DNA from: an uncultured Clostridia bacterium
GTDB taxonomy: Bacteria > Bacillota > Clostridia > UBA1381 > UBA9506
Direction: 5' to 3'
Assembly: GCA_944393605.1 (NCBI GenBank)
Contig: CALYAO010000097.1
Span: 62,001-126,000, forward strand
DNA: 64,000 nt
The notes beneath the pieces are model-generated. The model had not been told where the DNA came from. It saw only the letters and a program-made list of their open reading frames with translations, and searched no databases. A program made the translations under genes and the position numbers. Shown here in pieces: positions 1-8,275 of the stretch; positions within the stretch are counted from its first letter, which is position 1, and each line of letters starts with the position of its first letter.

Positions 1-463
1 ATCGCGAAAAGTTGTTAGCGACAGTGAGCTGCCCCAGAGCGCACTTGCAAGGACATAGCCGAAGCAAACGGACCTTTTTGCGAAAGAGGAGGAGCAAGGA
101 AGCGGGCGGATGATGGTTTTGGGGCCCCCACAAAAGCAAAGCTTTTGTGGGAAGTGGAGCGGCAGCCGATCAAGTGAAGCCGCGTTTTTTGCAAAAAAAC
201 ACGGCGAACCAAAAGGCTCGCCGCGACGTGGTGCGAGTGTTGTTGCAGGACTTGCATGCAGCAGTGAATCCAAGGGGGTTTAAGTGCACGAAGCGCACAA
301 TATCGCAGAAAAGAGGTAGCGACAGCTTGCCGTTGTGAGCGCGCTTGCAAGCAAACAGGCGAGCTGAGCGGACTTTTCTGCGAACAAGGAGCCGCAGCGT
401 TTAAAGCGAACGGTGACTTTTGTAAAAAAGTCGCCGCAAGCAAAATAATGCTTGCGGCGACAA
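1..463 (-). repeat. tRNA-trailing hairpin-array repeat, copy A
   Basis: This non-coding stretch starts directly behind tRNA-Leu(CAG) and runs to the window edge. Read on the minus strand, most of it matches 52481 to about 52860, which lies directly behind tRNA-Leu(TAG) on the plus strand. The match is close, with one insertion of about 9 bases in this copy near 287-295. It is packed with inverted repeats: an 81-bp module (303-383) closed by TCGCAGAAAAG and its complement, a second diverged module (2-83), and a stem of CCCACAAAAGC with an AAA loop (127-151). Reading frames cross it, but they run through the tRNA terminator and hairpins and look non-coding. Function unknown. Confidence 0.85.
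428..461 (-). terminator. Rho-independent terminator of tRNA-Leu(CAG)
   Basis: A perfect inverted repeat (TCGCCGCAAGCA and its complement) lies three bases past the tRNA 3' end and is followed on the minus strand by a run of T. It is also the first element shared with the repeat copy at 52481. Confidence 0.85.
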
Positions 464-550
464 TGGTGCGGATAAGAGGACTTGAACCTCCATGAGATTG
501 CTCTCACATGGACCTGAACCATGCGCGTCTGCCAATTCCGCCATATCCGC
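464..550 (-). tRNA. tRNA-Leu (anticodon CAG)
   Basis: Read on the minus strand, a seven-base acceptor stem (GCGGATA with TATCCGC) is followed by an encoded CCA. The D-arm has AATTGGCAGA. The anticodon arm is CATGG-TTCAGGT-CCATG, giving anticodon CAG, and there is a long class II variable arm (TGAGAGCAATCTCA) and a T-arm with GTTCAAGTC. The long variable arm and the anticodon both fit leucine. It is transcribed alone from a near-consensus promoter. The acceptor and D-arm halves closely match the second tRNA-Leu at 52393. Confidence 0.95.
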
Positions 551-590
551 ATATGGGCGGCACTTTGCCGCAATTTTGGCTTACCTAGCT

Positions 591-618
591 ATTATACCAC
601 AGAAGTCAGATTTGTCAA
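591..618 (-). promoter_or_regulatory. sigma-A-type promoter of tRNA-Leu(CAG)
   Basis: On the minus strand TTGACA (613-618) and TATAAT (591-596) match both consensus hexamers and are separated by 16 bases. The tRNA begins about 40 bases downstream. Confidence 0.8.
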
Positions 619-639
619 GCGTTTTTTTTAAAAAAATCA

Positions 640-1374
640 TCAAATTACAAATCCGCCGTTGGGACTGATGACCTGCCCGGTCAAAAAGGCAGCGGCATCG
701 GACGCTAAAAAACAGACCGTGCCCGCGATGTCGTCAGGCGACCCCAGTACTCCCAGCGGCGTCTCCTCCGCGAGCGCCGATAGCGTTTCGGGAGCCAATT
801 CCCCCAGCATGTCCGTTTGGATGACGCCAGGCGCCACACAGTTGACGCGGATGCCCGATGGCCCAACCTCCTTGGCAAGCGCCTTGGTGAGGCCGATGAC
901 CGCCGCTTTGGATGCGGAATATGCCACCTCGCAGGAGGCACCTACCATGCCCCAGATGGAGGACACATTCACGATACACCCTCGTTTTTGATGGATCATA
1001 TGCGCAAGCGCACGCTGGCAGCAATGGAACATGCCCGTGATGTTCACGCCAAAGAGCGCGTCCCATTCGGCCGGCGTCACATCGGTGAAGAGCTTTTGCT
1101 GTGCGACCCCCGCATTGTTGACCAAAACATCCACGCCGCCGAAAATGCGCTCTGCCTCGTCAAACATCGCGTCCACCTGCGCGCGGTCGGCCACGTCCGC
1201 ACAGACGGCCAGGGCCTGTGCGCCGCCTGCGGTCAGGGATGCAACCAGCGATTCTGCCGCCTTCCGGGATGTATGATAATTGATCACGACGCGGTCTCCC
1301 GCTTCTGCAAATCTGCGCGCACATGCCGCCCCGATCCCGCGGGAAGCGCCCGTGATGAGCACTGTTTTTTCCAT
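640..1374 (-). CDS. SDR-family NAD(P)-dependent oxidoreductase (FabG-like)
   Basis: A 244-residue classical short-chain dehydrogenase/reductase. The N-terminal cofactor motif TGASRGIG, the NNAG motif, the catalytic serine in NVSS and the YSASK tyrosine/lysine pair are all present in order, and the length is typical. The sequence resembles 3-oxoacyl-ACP reductases, but the substrate cannot be read from it. The ATG at 1374 has AGAGGTGG at good spacing; an in-frame GTG nine bases upstream lacks a separate binding site. It follows the AraC regulator gene by about 57 bases in the same direction, so the two probably form an operon. A link to the neighbouring GH4 glycosidase, for example reduction of an oxidised sugar, is only inference. 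The family assignment is firm. Confidence 0.9.
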   Translation of the reverse strand: MEKTVLITGASRGIGAACARRFAEAGDRVVINYHTSRKAAESLVASLTAGGAQALAVCADVADRAQVDAMFDEAERIFGGVDVLVNNAGVAQQKLFTDVTPAEWDALFGVNITGMFHCCQRALAHMIHQKRGCIVNVSSIWGMVGASCEVAYSASKAAVIGLTKALAKEVGPSGIRVNCVAPGVIQTDMLGELAPETLSALAEETPLGVLGSPDDIAGTVCFLASDAAAFLTGQVISPNGGFVI

Positions 1375-1431
1375 GGTTTCCACCTCTTTGTCCCTAGTAT
1401 ACCAGATTTGCCCCGCCTTGTAAACAGCGAG

Positions 1432-2202
1432 CTAGCGAAAGGCACTGGGCGGCAGGCCGTGGTATCGCTTGAACAGCTTGGAAAATTGGAAAACGTCATC
1501 GTATCCCACGTTGCGCGCCACCTCCGCCACCGTAAGGCCGCCGCCCGCCAGCAGCTCTTTGGCACGGCCCATGCGCAGCTCGGTGAGATACTGTTTGGGG
1601 GACTTGCCCAAATACCGCTTACAGACCTCGCTGAGGTACCGCCGGTCGATCCCCAGCAGCTGCGCAATCCCCCCCACCGTGATGGGGTGGATGTAGTGGG
1701 ACTGGATGTAGTTCTGCGCCCGCTGGGCATACGCCGCCGGAGCGGGCAGCGACGCAGCCTTGCCCAGGCGCGCCAGCAGCTCAAAGATCTTGCCGCACAA
1801 AAAGTAGCCCTGTGCGTAGAGGTCGGCCTGGGGGAGCAGCATCTCCCGGAACAGGTATTCCAGCTGGGGCTGATAGCTGACATCCGCAATATCGGCGAGC
1901 ATGGAATCTGACAAAATGCCATCCAACCCCACCCAGATATAGGTCCACGGATCCGCCTTGTCCGCGCGGTATGTGGTAATTTCGCCCGGGCGGATGAGAA
2001 AGAGATGCCCCGCGGAGAGCGGGTAGGTCTGACCGTGAGACGTGAAGGTCCCCCTGCCCGACAGGATGTAATGGATCAAGTAATGATCCCGGATGGCGGG
2101 GCCAAAAAAGTGCCCCCGCTCACACGCCTCCCGGCCGCACTGCCGCGGCACAATGTCATGCAGCGTACCCTCCTCCACCACAAACAGCACATCCTCCATC
2201 AT
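1432..2202 (-). CDS. AraC-family transcriptional regulator with N-terminal cupin
   Basis: A 256-residue protein with an N-terminal sugar-sensing cupin-like half (residues ~20-110, including GRGTFTSHGQTY and LFLIRPGE) and a C-terminal double helix-turn-helix (residues ~155-256) with the AraC signature around VAEVARNVGYDDVFQFSKLF. AraC regulators of this design usually respond to a carbohydrate and activate nearby glycosidase genes. It is divergent from the GH4 gene at 2345, whose promoter has a poor -35 box, which fits activation by this protein. The start is the first of two adjacent ATGs behind AAAGGAGGTG; an ATG further upstream would place that site inside the gene. Confidence 0.88.
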   Translation of the reverse strand: MMEDVLFVVEEGTLHDIVPRQCGREACERGHFFGPAIRDHYLIHYILSGRGTFTSHGQTYPLSAGHLFLIRPGEITTYRADKADPWTYIWVGLDGILSDSMLADIADVSYQPQLEYLFREMLLPQADLYAQGYFLCGKIFELLARLGKAASLPAPAAYAQRAQNYIQSHYIHPITVGGIAQLLGIDRRYLSEVCKRYLGKSPKQYLTELRMGRAKELLAGGGLTVAEVARNVGYDDVFQFSKLFKRYHGLPPSAFR

Positions 2203-2224
2203 ATGCCGCACCTCCTTTCCTGAC

Positions 2225-2254
2225 ATTATAACAAATCTTGCTTACATTATGCAA
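2225..2254 (-). promoter_or_regulatory. promoter of the AraC/SDR operon
   Basis: On the minus strand TTGCAT (2249-2254) and TATAAT (2225-2230) are spaced by 18 bases. The predicted transcription start lies only about 16 bases before the start codon, so the leader would be very short. Confidence 0.5.
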
Positions 2255-2283
2255 TAGCTTTGTCCGCCCCCATGCGCTATAAT
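2255..2283 (+). promoter_or_regulatory. probable activator-dependent promoter of the GH4 gene
   Basis: A perfect TATAAT at 2278-2283 has only TAGCTT at the -35 position with 17-base spacing. The weak -35 box next to a divergent AraC gene suggests activator dependence, which is inference. Confidence 0.45.
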
Positions 2284-2344
2284 GAAAAAAAGTTTGGAAA
2301 AAGCGCCCGGCATGAGGCGCAGTACAACCAAAGGAGGGGTTTTT

Positions 2345-3670
2345 ATGATTAAGATTACCTTTATGGGGGCGGGCAGCACCATCTTTGCCAAAAACGTCCT
2401 GGGGGACTGCATGTGCAGCGAAGCGGTGCGCCGCTGTGAGATCGCGCTGTATGACATTGACAAGACGCGGCTGGAGGAGTCCAAGCTCATGCTGGACGCC
2501 ATCAACAACAACATCAACGAAAACCGTGCGGTCATCAAGACCTATCTGGGAGTGGAAAACCGCAAGGAGGCGCTCCGCGGCGCGGACTTTGTGGTGGATG
2601 CCATCCAGGTGGGCGGCTATGAGCCCTGCACCGTGATTGATTTTGAAATCCCCAAAAAATATGGCCTGCGCCAGACCATTGCAGATACGCTGGGCATCGG
2701 CGGCATCATGCGTGCCCTGCGCACCATCCCCGTGCTGGCTGACTTTGCGCACGACATGGAGGAGGTCTGCCCCAACGCCTGGTTTTTAAATTACACCAAT
2801 CCCATGGCCATCCTGTCGGGGTATATGCAGCGGTATACGGGCGTCAAAACCGTCGGCCTGTGCCACAGCGTTCAGGTGTGCTCCAAGTATCTGCTGACTG
2901 CACTGGGCATGGAGGACAAAGTAGAAGGGTGCCGGGATCTCATCGCAGGCATCAACCACATGGGCTGGCTTTTGGAAATCTATGACAAAGATGGAAACGA
3001 TTTGTATCCTGAGATCCGCCGCCGTGCTGCGGAAAAGAACGCCTCTGAAAAGCACGGTGACATGGTCCGGTATGAGTATATCCGTCGTCTGGGCTATTAC
3101 TGCACCGAGTCCAGCGAACACAACGCGGAGTATAATCCCTTCTTCATCAAATCAAAGTATCCGGAGCTGATCGAGGCATACCAGATCCCGCTGGACGAGT
3201 ATCCGCGCCGGTGCATCAAACAGATTGAGGATTGGAAGAAGCAAAAGGAGGAGCTGGTGAACAATCCGACGCTCACCCATGAGCGCAGCCATGAGTATGG
3301 CTCCTATATCATCGAAGCCATGGTGGAGAACAAGCCCTTTAAGCTGGGCGGCAACGTCTTAAACACGGGCAACCTCATTGAAAACCTGCCGGCGGATGCC
3401 TGTGTGGAGGTGCCGTGTATGGTAGATGGCGTGGGCATTCATCCCACCCGGGTGGGGCGCCTGCCTGTGCAGTGTGCGGCCATGAACATGACAAATATCA
3501 ATGCACAGCTTATGACCATTGAAGCCGCCGTGACGCGCAAGCGGGAGCATGTGTACCAGGCCGCCATGCTGGATCCGCATACCGCCGCTGAGCTGTCCAT
3601 TGACGACATTGTGAAGATGGTGGATGAGCTCATTGAGGCGCATGGAGACTGGCTGCCCAAGTTCCACTAA
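2345..3670 (+). CDS. GH4 alpha-glycosidase (alpha-galactosidase/alpha-glucosidase type)
   Basis: A 441-residue member of glycoside hydrolase family 4, whose enzymes need NAD+ and a divalent metal and work by oxidation-elimination. The N-terminal dinucleotide fold (MIKITFMGAGST), the family motif NYTNPM and the metal-binding LCHSVQ around residue 180 are present, followed by a conserved INHMGW. Length is normal for MelA/LplD-like members. The enzyme has no signal peptide and should act in the cytoplasm on imported sugars. Whether it prefers galactosides, glucosides or glucuronides cannot be told from sequence alone. The start follows AAAGGAGG; a longer upstream frame lacks a binding site. Confidence 0.92.
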   Translation: MIKITFMGAGSTIFAKNVLGDCMCSEAVRRCEIALYDIDKTRLEESKLMLDAINNNINENRAVIKTYLGVENRKEALRGADFVVDAIQVGGYEPCTVIDFEIPKKYGLRQTIADTLGIGGIMRALRTIPVLADFAHDMEEVCPNAWFLNYTNPMAILSGYMQRYTGVKTVGLCHSVQVCSKYLLTALGMEDKVEGCRDLIAGINHMGWLLEIYDKDGNDLYPEIRRRAAEKNASEKHGDMVRYEYIRRLGYYCTESSEHNAEYNPFFIKSKYPELIEAYQIPLDEYPRRCIKQIEDWKKQKEELVNNPTLTHERSHEYGSYIIEAMVENKPFKLGGNVLNTGNLIENLPADACVEVPCMVDGVGIHPTRVGRLPVQCAAMNMTNINAQLMTIEAAVTRKREHVYQAAMLDPHTAAELSIDDIVKMVDELIEAHGDWLPKFH

Positions 3671-3679
3671 AAAAGACAA

Positions 3680-3719
3680 ATCCCCGCTTCGCGGCTGCCG
3701 CGGAGCGGGGATTTTTTTT
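3680..3719 (+). terminator. Rho-independent terminator after the GH4 gene
   Basis: A GC-rich stem, ATCCCCGCTTCGCGG against CCGCGGAGCGGGGAT, is followed by eight T residues immediately after the GH4 stop codon. Confidence 0.85.
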
Positions 3720-3739
3720 ATGCTTGTTGCATGGAACAC

Positions 3740-4303
3740 CTACCCTCTGGTTTCCTGTTCTTGGTTCAACTTCTCCTCCTGTGCAGCGGCCTCTGCCGCA
3801 CGCGTCTCATCCAGCCGGTATGCACGGGCCAGTCGAATGGCGACCCAAAGCAGAAACAATGGCTGCGCCAAGGACAGCGGCGTCAGGACGGGAAAGATGG
3901 CGACGAGCACCTGTATGCCGATGATGCCAATGACAAAGTACTTCGCATGAGGAAAGGTCTGTGCGGCCAGGGAATGGATTGCCATAAACTGCACGATGAA
4001 ACTGATTAGCAATGCGATGCCTGCCACCAGCAGTAGGATGTTCGCCAACAAGGACCCACTCGCCAACATCGCCAGTATCAGGCAACCCATGCAGCACAAG
4101 AAGGAAACGAGATAGGTTTTCGCGAGCCCCTCCCGCTCGGCTGCGTCCGCTAGCCGGCAAAGCTGATACCAGTTGGCAATGGGCACCCACGCCATCCAGC
4201 GGCGTTCGGGATAGGGTGTGAGCCGGGTGAGCAGCAAGACGGTTGCGGCAGTCAAACCATATGAAAGAACCGCGAGCAGCACTTGTAGCCAAATATCGGG
4301 CAT
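3740..4303 (-). CDS. small multi-pass membrane protein, possibly DUF5684-like
   Basis: A 187-residue integral membrane protein with about four or five hydrophobic segments (residues ~5-27, ~70-88, ~90-110, ~122-140 and ~140-160) and a charged, glutamate-rich cytoplasmic tail. The stretch WMAWVPIANWYQLCRLAD recalls the W-x-P-x-x-N-x-Y pattern of DUF5684-like proteins, but I cannot confirm the family. The ATG start sits six bases behind AAGGAGGGA; a TTG two codons earlier is less well placed. It stands alone, convergent with the GH4 gene and divergent from the decarboxylase operon, and nothing in the context shows a function. Confidence 0.65.
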   Translation of the reverse strand: MPDIWLQVLLAVLSYGLTAATVLLLTRLTPYPERRWMAWVPIANWYQLCRLADAAEREGLAKTYLVSFLCCMGCLILAMLASGSLLANILLLVAGIALLISFIVQFMAIHSLAAQTFPHAKYFVIGIIGIQVLVAIFPVLTPLSLAQPLFLLWVAIRLARAYRLDETRAAEAAAQEEKLNQEQETRG

Positions 4304-4451
4304 ACACAATCCCTCCTTGTTTGGATGTCATCAGTATATCATAGGGCAAACTACAACCGCAAGGCAAATGAGGGAAAAACAGTATATTTTTGGGGTTGGA
4401 CGGAAAAGGCTAACGATGCGGGGATTTTTTCAGGAAAAAACGAAATACCCC

Positions 4452-4480
4452 TTGAAAAAGCCTGGCCACTTTGGTAAAAT
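4452..4480 (+). promoter_or_regulatory. sigma-A-type promoter of the decarboxylase operon
   Basis: TTGAAA (4452-4457) and TAAAAT (4475-4480) are spaced by exactly 17 bases. The start of transcription would be near 4487, giving a leader of about 140 bases that contains the Rex-like site. The 323-base gap between the membrane protein and mmdA shows no other gene. Confidence 0.6.
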
Positions 4481-4501
4481 TATACTCGGAGTACTTTGGA
4501 T

Positions 4502-4519
4502 TTGTTAAAACTTTATCAA
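4502..4519. promoter_or_regulatory. Rex-like operator downstream of the mmdA promoter
   Basis: TTGTTAA-N4-TTATCAA differs at one half-site position from the clostridial Rex consensus TTGTTAA-N4-TTAACAA. It lies about 15 bases past the predicted transcription start, where a bound repressor could block elongation. Rex senses the NADH/NAD+ ratio and often controls fermentation genes. Binding is inferred from the match only. Confidence 0.45.
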
Positions 4520-4626
4520 AGCATCCCAAATTGGTACTAAAATAACTGACTGCCGTTTGGTATATCATCGTTATCCAGTTTTTTACAGGCAATCAGACTG
4601 TGGCGTACAATAGAGGAGGTAGAAGA

Positions 4627-6177
4627 ATGAGCACAGGAAGCAAGCTGGAGGATTTGCAGGCGCGCCGTGCTGTCATTGAGCAGGGCGGCGGCGCTGAAAA
4701 AATCAAAAAGCAGAATGAATCGGGCAAGCTGACGGCGCGCAAGCGCTTGGAGCTCTTGTTCGATGCCGGCAGCTTTGTGGAAATTGGCGCATTTGTGGAG
4801 CATCGCTGCTCCAATTTTGACATGCCCAATACCAAGGCGCCGGGCGAGGGGGTCGTGACCGGGTATGGTACCGTGGACGGCCGGTTGGTGTATGCATACT
4901 CCCAGGATTTCACCGTGATTGGCGGATCGCTGGGCGAGATGCATGCCAAAAAAATCACAAACGTCATGGACATGGCCATGAAGATGGGTGCGCCCATCAT
5001 TGGCATGAATGATTCGGGCGGCGCGCGCATCCAGGAGGGGCTGGACGCGCTGGCGGGTTTTGGTGAAATCTTTATCCGCAACACCCGCGCATCGGGTGTG
5101 GTCCCGCAGGTTTCGGTCATCATGGGGCCCTGTGCGGGCGGCGCGGTGTATTCTCCCGCCATCACCGATTTTGTATTTATGGTAGAAAATACCAGCCAGA
5201 TGTTTATCACGGGTCCCTCGGTCATCAAAGCCGTGACGGGGGAGGACGTGACGTCCAATGAACTGGGCGGCGCGGGCGTGCACAGCTCCAAGAGCGGCGT
5301 GGCGCATTTTGCATGCGCAAACGATGAGGAATGTATCGCAAAGGTACGTAAGCTCCTGTCCTATCTGCCCGCCAACAACCTGGCAGACGCACCTGTGGAA
5401 GAAAGCGGCGACGATCTCAACCGTCTGTCCGCGAAACTGACGGATATCATCCCCGACAACCCCAACAAGGCGTATGACATGAAGGAAGTCATCGCCGAGC
5501 TGGTGGATACGGGGTCCTTCTTTGAGGTACATCCCGATTTTGCGAAGAACATCATCGTGGGCTTTGGCCGCATGAACGGCAAAACGGTGGGCATTGTTGC
5601 CAACCAGCCCAAGGTGAGCGCGGGATCTTTGGATGTGGACAGTTCGGACAAGGCCGCGCGGTTTGTGCGGTTCTGCGACAGCTTCAACATCCCGCTGGTG
5701 ACCCTGACGGATGTGCCGGGGTACCTGCCCGGCGTGGAGCAGGAGCTGGGCGGCATCATCCGGCACGGTGCAAAGCTCCTGTTCGCATACTCGGAGGCGA
5801 CGGTGCCGAAGGTGAACGTCATCCTGCGCAAGGCATACGGCGGCGCATACATCGCGATGAGCAGCAAGCACTTGGGGGCAGATGCGGTGTTCGCATGGCC
5901 GACGGCGGAGATTGCGGTCATGGGCCCCGAAGGGGCGGCCAACATCATCTTCCGCAAGGACATTGCGGCGGCGGCCGACCCGGTGGCGGAGCGTGCGGCC
6001 AAGATCGAGGAATACCGGCAGCAGTTTGCCAACCCCTATGAGGCGGCAAAACGCGGATATATTGATGATGTCATTGAACCCGATTCCACCCGTCCGCGCA
6101 TCATCGCGGCGCTGGAGATGTTGGCGGGCAAGCGGGAATCCCTGCCTGCGAAGAAGCACGGGAACATCCCCCTATAA
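4627..6177 (+). CDS. mmdA: methylmalonyl-CoA decarboxylase alpha / acyl-CoA carboxylase beta-type carboxyltransferase
   Basis: A 516-residue carboxyltransferase of the propionyl-CoA carboxylase beta / methylmalonyl-CoA decarboxylase alpha / transcarboxylase 12S family. Both crotonase-like halves are visible: the N-terminal acyl-CoA half with [11 protein letters not shown] and [13 protein letters not shown], and the C-terminal carboxybiotin half with DVPGYLPG and [11 protein letters not shown]. The protein moves CO2 between an acyl-CoA and carboxybiotin. It opens an operon with a pump gamma-like subunit, a biotin carrier and the Na+-pumping beta subunit, so (S)-methylmalonyl-CoA is the likely substrate, although family members also handle other acyl-CoAs. 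The start follows GAGGAGGT at six-base spacing. Confidence 0.9.
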   Translation: MSTGSKLEDLQARRAVIEQGGGAEKIKKQNESGKLTARKRLELLFDAGSFVEIGAFVEHRCSNFDMPNTKAPGEGVVTGYGTVDGRLVYAYSQDFTVIGGSLGEMHAKKITNVMDMAMKMGAPIIGMNDSGGARIQEGLDALAGFGEIFIRNTRASGVVPQVSVIMGPCAGGAVYSPAITDFVFMVENTSQMFITGPSVIKAVTGEDVTSNELGGAGVHSSKSGVAHFACANDEECIAKVRKLLSYLPANNLADAPVEESGDDLNRLSAKLTDIIPDNPNKAYDMKEVIAELVDTGSFFEVHPDFAKNIIVGFGRMNGKTVGIVANQPKVSAGSLDVDSSDKAARFVRFCDSFNIPLVTLTDVPGYLPGVEQELGGIIRHGAKLLFAYSEATVPKVNVILRKAYGGAYIAMSSKHLGADAVFAWPTAEIAVMGPEGAANIIFRKDIAAAADPVAERAAKIEEYRQQFANPYEAAKRGYIDDVIEPDSTRPRIIAALEMLAGKRESLPAKKHGNIPL

Positions 6178-6215
6178 GCCAAGGGATATGCGCGTGAAAG
6201 AGGTGAATACAGAAA

Positions 6216-6584
6216 ATGGCTGAACTGTTATTTAATGGTTTGATTGTGTGCGTGATCGGCCTGGGTACGGTCTTTGTCGTGCTGGGCCTTCTGTGGGGCA
6301 TTTTGGAGATTTCCAAGCGCATCTTCGCCTCATCCACCAAGGAGGTGGCTGCGCCTCAGCCGGCGGCGCCAAAAGCCGTGCCTCAGCCGGCTGCTCCCGC
6401 TCCCAAGGCTGCCCCTGTGGCAGACGGGATGGATGAGGACGAACTGGTTGCGGTGCTTACGGCTGCGGTCGCAGCATCCCTGGGACATACGTCAACCTAC
6501 CATCTGAATATCAAGTCCTACCGGCAGGTGGCCGGAAACACGCCTGTGTGGAACCGGGCGGCGCGGACCGAGAATGTACGGTAA
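6216..6584 (+). CDS. Na+-pumping decarboxylase gamma/delta-type subunit (OadG family)
   Basis: A 122-residue single-pass membrane protein. One hydrophobic helix (residues ~6-30, with the family-typical VIGLGTVFVVLGLLW) precedes a Pro/Ala-rich linker (residues ~45-70) and a short C-terminal segment with DEDELVAVLTAAVAASLG, which recurs in OadG/MmdD proteins. These small subunits hold the carboxyltransferase and biotin carrier on the membrane beta subunit. The gene lies 38 bases after mmdA and 35 before the biotin carrier, in the usual place for this subunit. The Pro/Ala linker resembles that of the next gene product, typical of flexible tethers. Confidence 0.85.
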   Translation: MAELLFNGLIVCVIGLGTVFVVLGLLWGILEISKRIFASSTKEVAAPQPAAPKAVPQPAAPAPKAAPVADGMDEDELVAVLTAAVAASLGHTSTYHLNIKSYRQVAGNTPVWNRAARTENVR

Positions 6585-6619
6585 TTTACGACCACAAAGA
6601 AAGAATGGAGGAAGGTATC

Positions 6620-7027
6620 ATGAGAAAGTTCAATATAAGCGTAAATGGCAAGACCTATGAGGTGGATGTAGAGGAAATCCGCGACGGCGCGCCTGTGCCG
6701 ACGCCCGTTGTCAGTGCGCCCGCAGCATCTGCTCCGGCTCCCGCACCTGCACCCGCTCCGGCTCCTGCTCCGGCAGCGCCCAAGGCTGCTCCGGCGCCGG
6801 CGGGCACACAAGGCGCCAATAAGGTCGAAGCTCCCATGCCTGGAACGGTTTTAAAGCTCCTGGTCAACGTCGGCGATACGGTATCGGAGGGCCAGACGGT
6901 TCTGATGCTGGAAGCCATGAAGATGGAAAACGAGATTGCGGCAACGGCCAGCGGAACGGTCGCTTCCATCAATGTCTCCTCAGGCCAGAGTGTCAACACC
7001 GGTGACGTTCTCATCACCATTTCGTAA
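6620..7027 (+). CDS. biotin carboxyl carrier protein of the decarboxylase
   Basis: A 135-residue biotin carrier. A short N-terminal domain (residues 1-22) is joined by a long alternating Ala/Pro linker (residues ~25-65) to a biotinyl/lipoyl-attachment domain (residues ~68-135). The biotinylation site EAMKMENE places the modified lysine at residue 101. It shuttles the carboxyl group from MmdA, or from the OadA-type protein encoded at 8596, to the OadB pump. The start ATG lies behind GGAGGAAGG; longer upstream frames overlap the preceding gene and lack a site. Confidence 0.93.
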   Translation: MRKFNISVNGKTYEVDVEEIRDGAPVPTPVVSAPAASAPAPAPAPAPAPAPAAPKAAPAPAGTQGANKVEAPMPGTVLKLLVNVGDTVSEGQTVLMLEAMKMENEIAATASGTVASINVSSGQSVNTGDVLITIS

Positions 7028-7057
7028 ACCAACCAGAGTTTAAAGGAAGTGAGATCT

Positions 7058-8275
7058 TTGGAGCTATTTATAAACGGTATCACGGGTTTTTTACAGAGCA
7101 CGGGTATTTACAGGATTGCATCGGCAATCGGTGAATACGTCGGTTGGGGCAGCATTGTGATGATGGGTGTTGCGTGTGTTCTGATGTATCTTGCCATCGG
7201 GCGGAAATTTGAGCCGCTCCTGTTGCTCCCCATCGCATTTGGTATGCTGCTGGCCAATTTCCCCGGCGCAAATGTGATGCACAATGAGCTGTTCGTGGGA
7301 ACGGGCAATGACCCCAATTTTCAGATTGACTATCTCAAGGTGCTGCAGGAAGGCGGCCTGCTGGATATCCTATACTTGGGCGTCAAGCTGGGTGTCTATC
7401 CGCCCATCATCTTCATTGGCATCGGTGCGATGACGGACTTTTCGCCCCTCATCGCAAACCCCAAAAGCATTCTGTTGGGCGCCGCCGCGCAACTCGGCGT
7501 GTTTATTGCGTTTTTCGGCGCGCTGCTGCTGGGCTTTAACATTCTGCAGGCGATGTCCATCGGTATCATCGGCGGTGCGGACGGCCCGACGGCCATCCTG
7601 GTCACCAAGACGCTGGCGCCCTCCCTGCTGCCGGCGATCGCCATCGCAGCATATTCCTACATGGCGCTGGTGCCCATCATTCAGCCGCCCATCATGAAGC
7701 TGTTGACCACCAAAAAGGAGCGTTCCATCGTCATGGGCCAGCTCCGTCCGGTCAAGAAGATCGAGCGGCTGGTATTCCCCATCGTGGTTACCATCGTTGT
7801 GGCGCTCATCGTGCCCGATGCGGTGCCGCTGGTTGGGTCTTTGATGCTGGGCAATCTTTTGAAAGAAAGCGGCGTCACCGAGCGGCTTTCCAAGACCGTG
7901 CAAAACGGCCTCATCAACACCATTACAGTCTTCCTGGGCGTTACGGTAGGTGCGACCGCAAGTGCGGAGCAGTTCCTGCAGCCGCAGACGCTGTTTATCA
8001 TCTTCCTGGGCCTGATTGCGTTCTCGTTTAGTACCGCGGGCGGTGTGCTGTTTGGGAAGCTGATGTGTGTCGTCACCCGTGGTAAGGTCAATCCGCTCAT
8101 CGGTTCGGCGGGCGTGTCCGCAGTGCCCATGGCGGCGCGGGTGTCGCAGGTTGTTGGCCAGAAGGAAAACCCCAATAACTACCTGCTCATGCATGCGATG
8201 GGCCCCAATGTTGCGGGTGTCATCGGCTCTGCAGTTGCGGCGGGTGTGTTCCTGGCCATGGCAAAGTTCTTCTAA
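7058..8275 (+). CDS. oadB: Na+-translocating decarboxylase beta subunit
   Basis: A 405-residue, strongly hydrophobic protein of the OadB/MmdB/GcdB family. It decarboxylates carboxybiotin and uses the energy to export Na+. The family-specific IGIIGGADGPTAI and the later SAGVSAVPMAARV and GPNVAGVIGSAVAAG motifs are all present. The N-terminal Gly-rich and helical segments lie in the expected order and the length is usual for the family. The best start is TTG at 7058, eight bases after AAGGAAG; a GTG three codons upstream overlaps that site. It is followed by a 320-base gap before the OadA-type gene. Confidence 0.92.
   Translation: MELFINGITGFLQSTGIYRIASAIGEYVGWGSIVMMGVACVLMYLAIGRKFEPLLLLPIAFGMLLANFPGANVMHNELFVGTGNDPNFQIDYLKVLQEGGLLDILYLGVKLGVYPPIIFIGIGAMTDFSPLIANPKSILLGAAAQLGVFIAFFGALLLGFNILQAMSIGIIGGADGPTAILVTKTLAPSLLPAIAIAAYSYMALVPIIQPPIMKLLTTKKERSIVMGQLRPVKKIERLVFPIVVTIVVALIVPDAVPLVGSLMLGNLLKESGVTERLSKTVQNGLINTITVFLGVTVGATASAEQFLQPQTLFIIFLGLIAFSFSTAGGVLFGKLMCVVTRGKVNPLIGSAGVSAVPMAARVSQVVGQKENPNNYLLMHAMGPNVAGVIGSAVAAGVFLAMAKFF

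Noticed and set aside
15-443. 142-codon minus-strand frame with apparent protein similarity to a frame at 52436-52927
   Set aside because: The similarity comes from the shared DNA repeat. The frame covers hairpins and the tRNA terminator, and the copy at 52436 starts inside the tRNA itself.
817-1911. Long plus-strand frame across the SDR and AraC genes
   Set aside because: It lies antisense to two genes with clear family motifs, has no ribosome binding site and resembles nothing.
4537-6159. 540-codon minus-strand frame opposite mmdA
   Set aside because: His/Arg-rich shadow of a GC-rich gene on the other strand.
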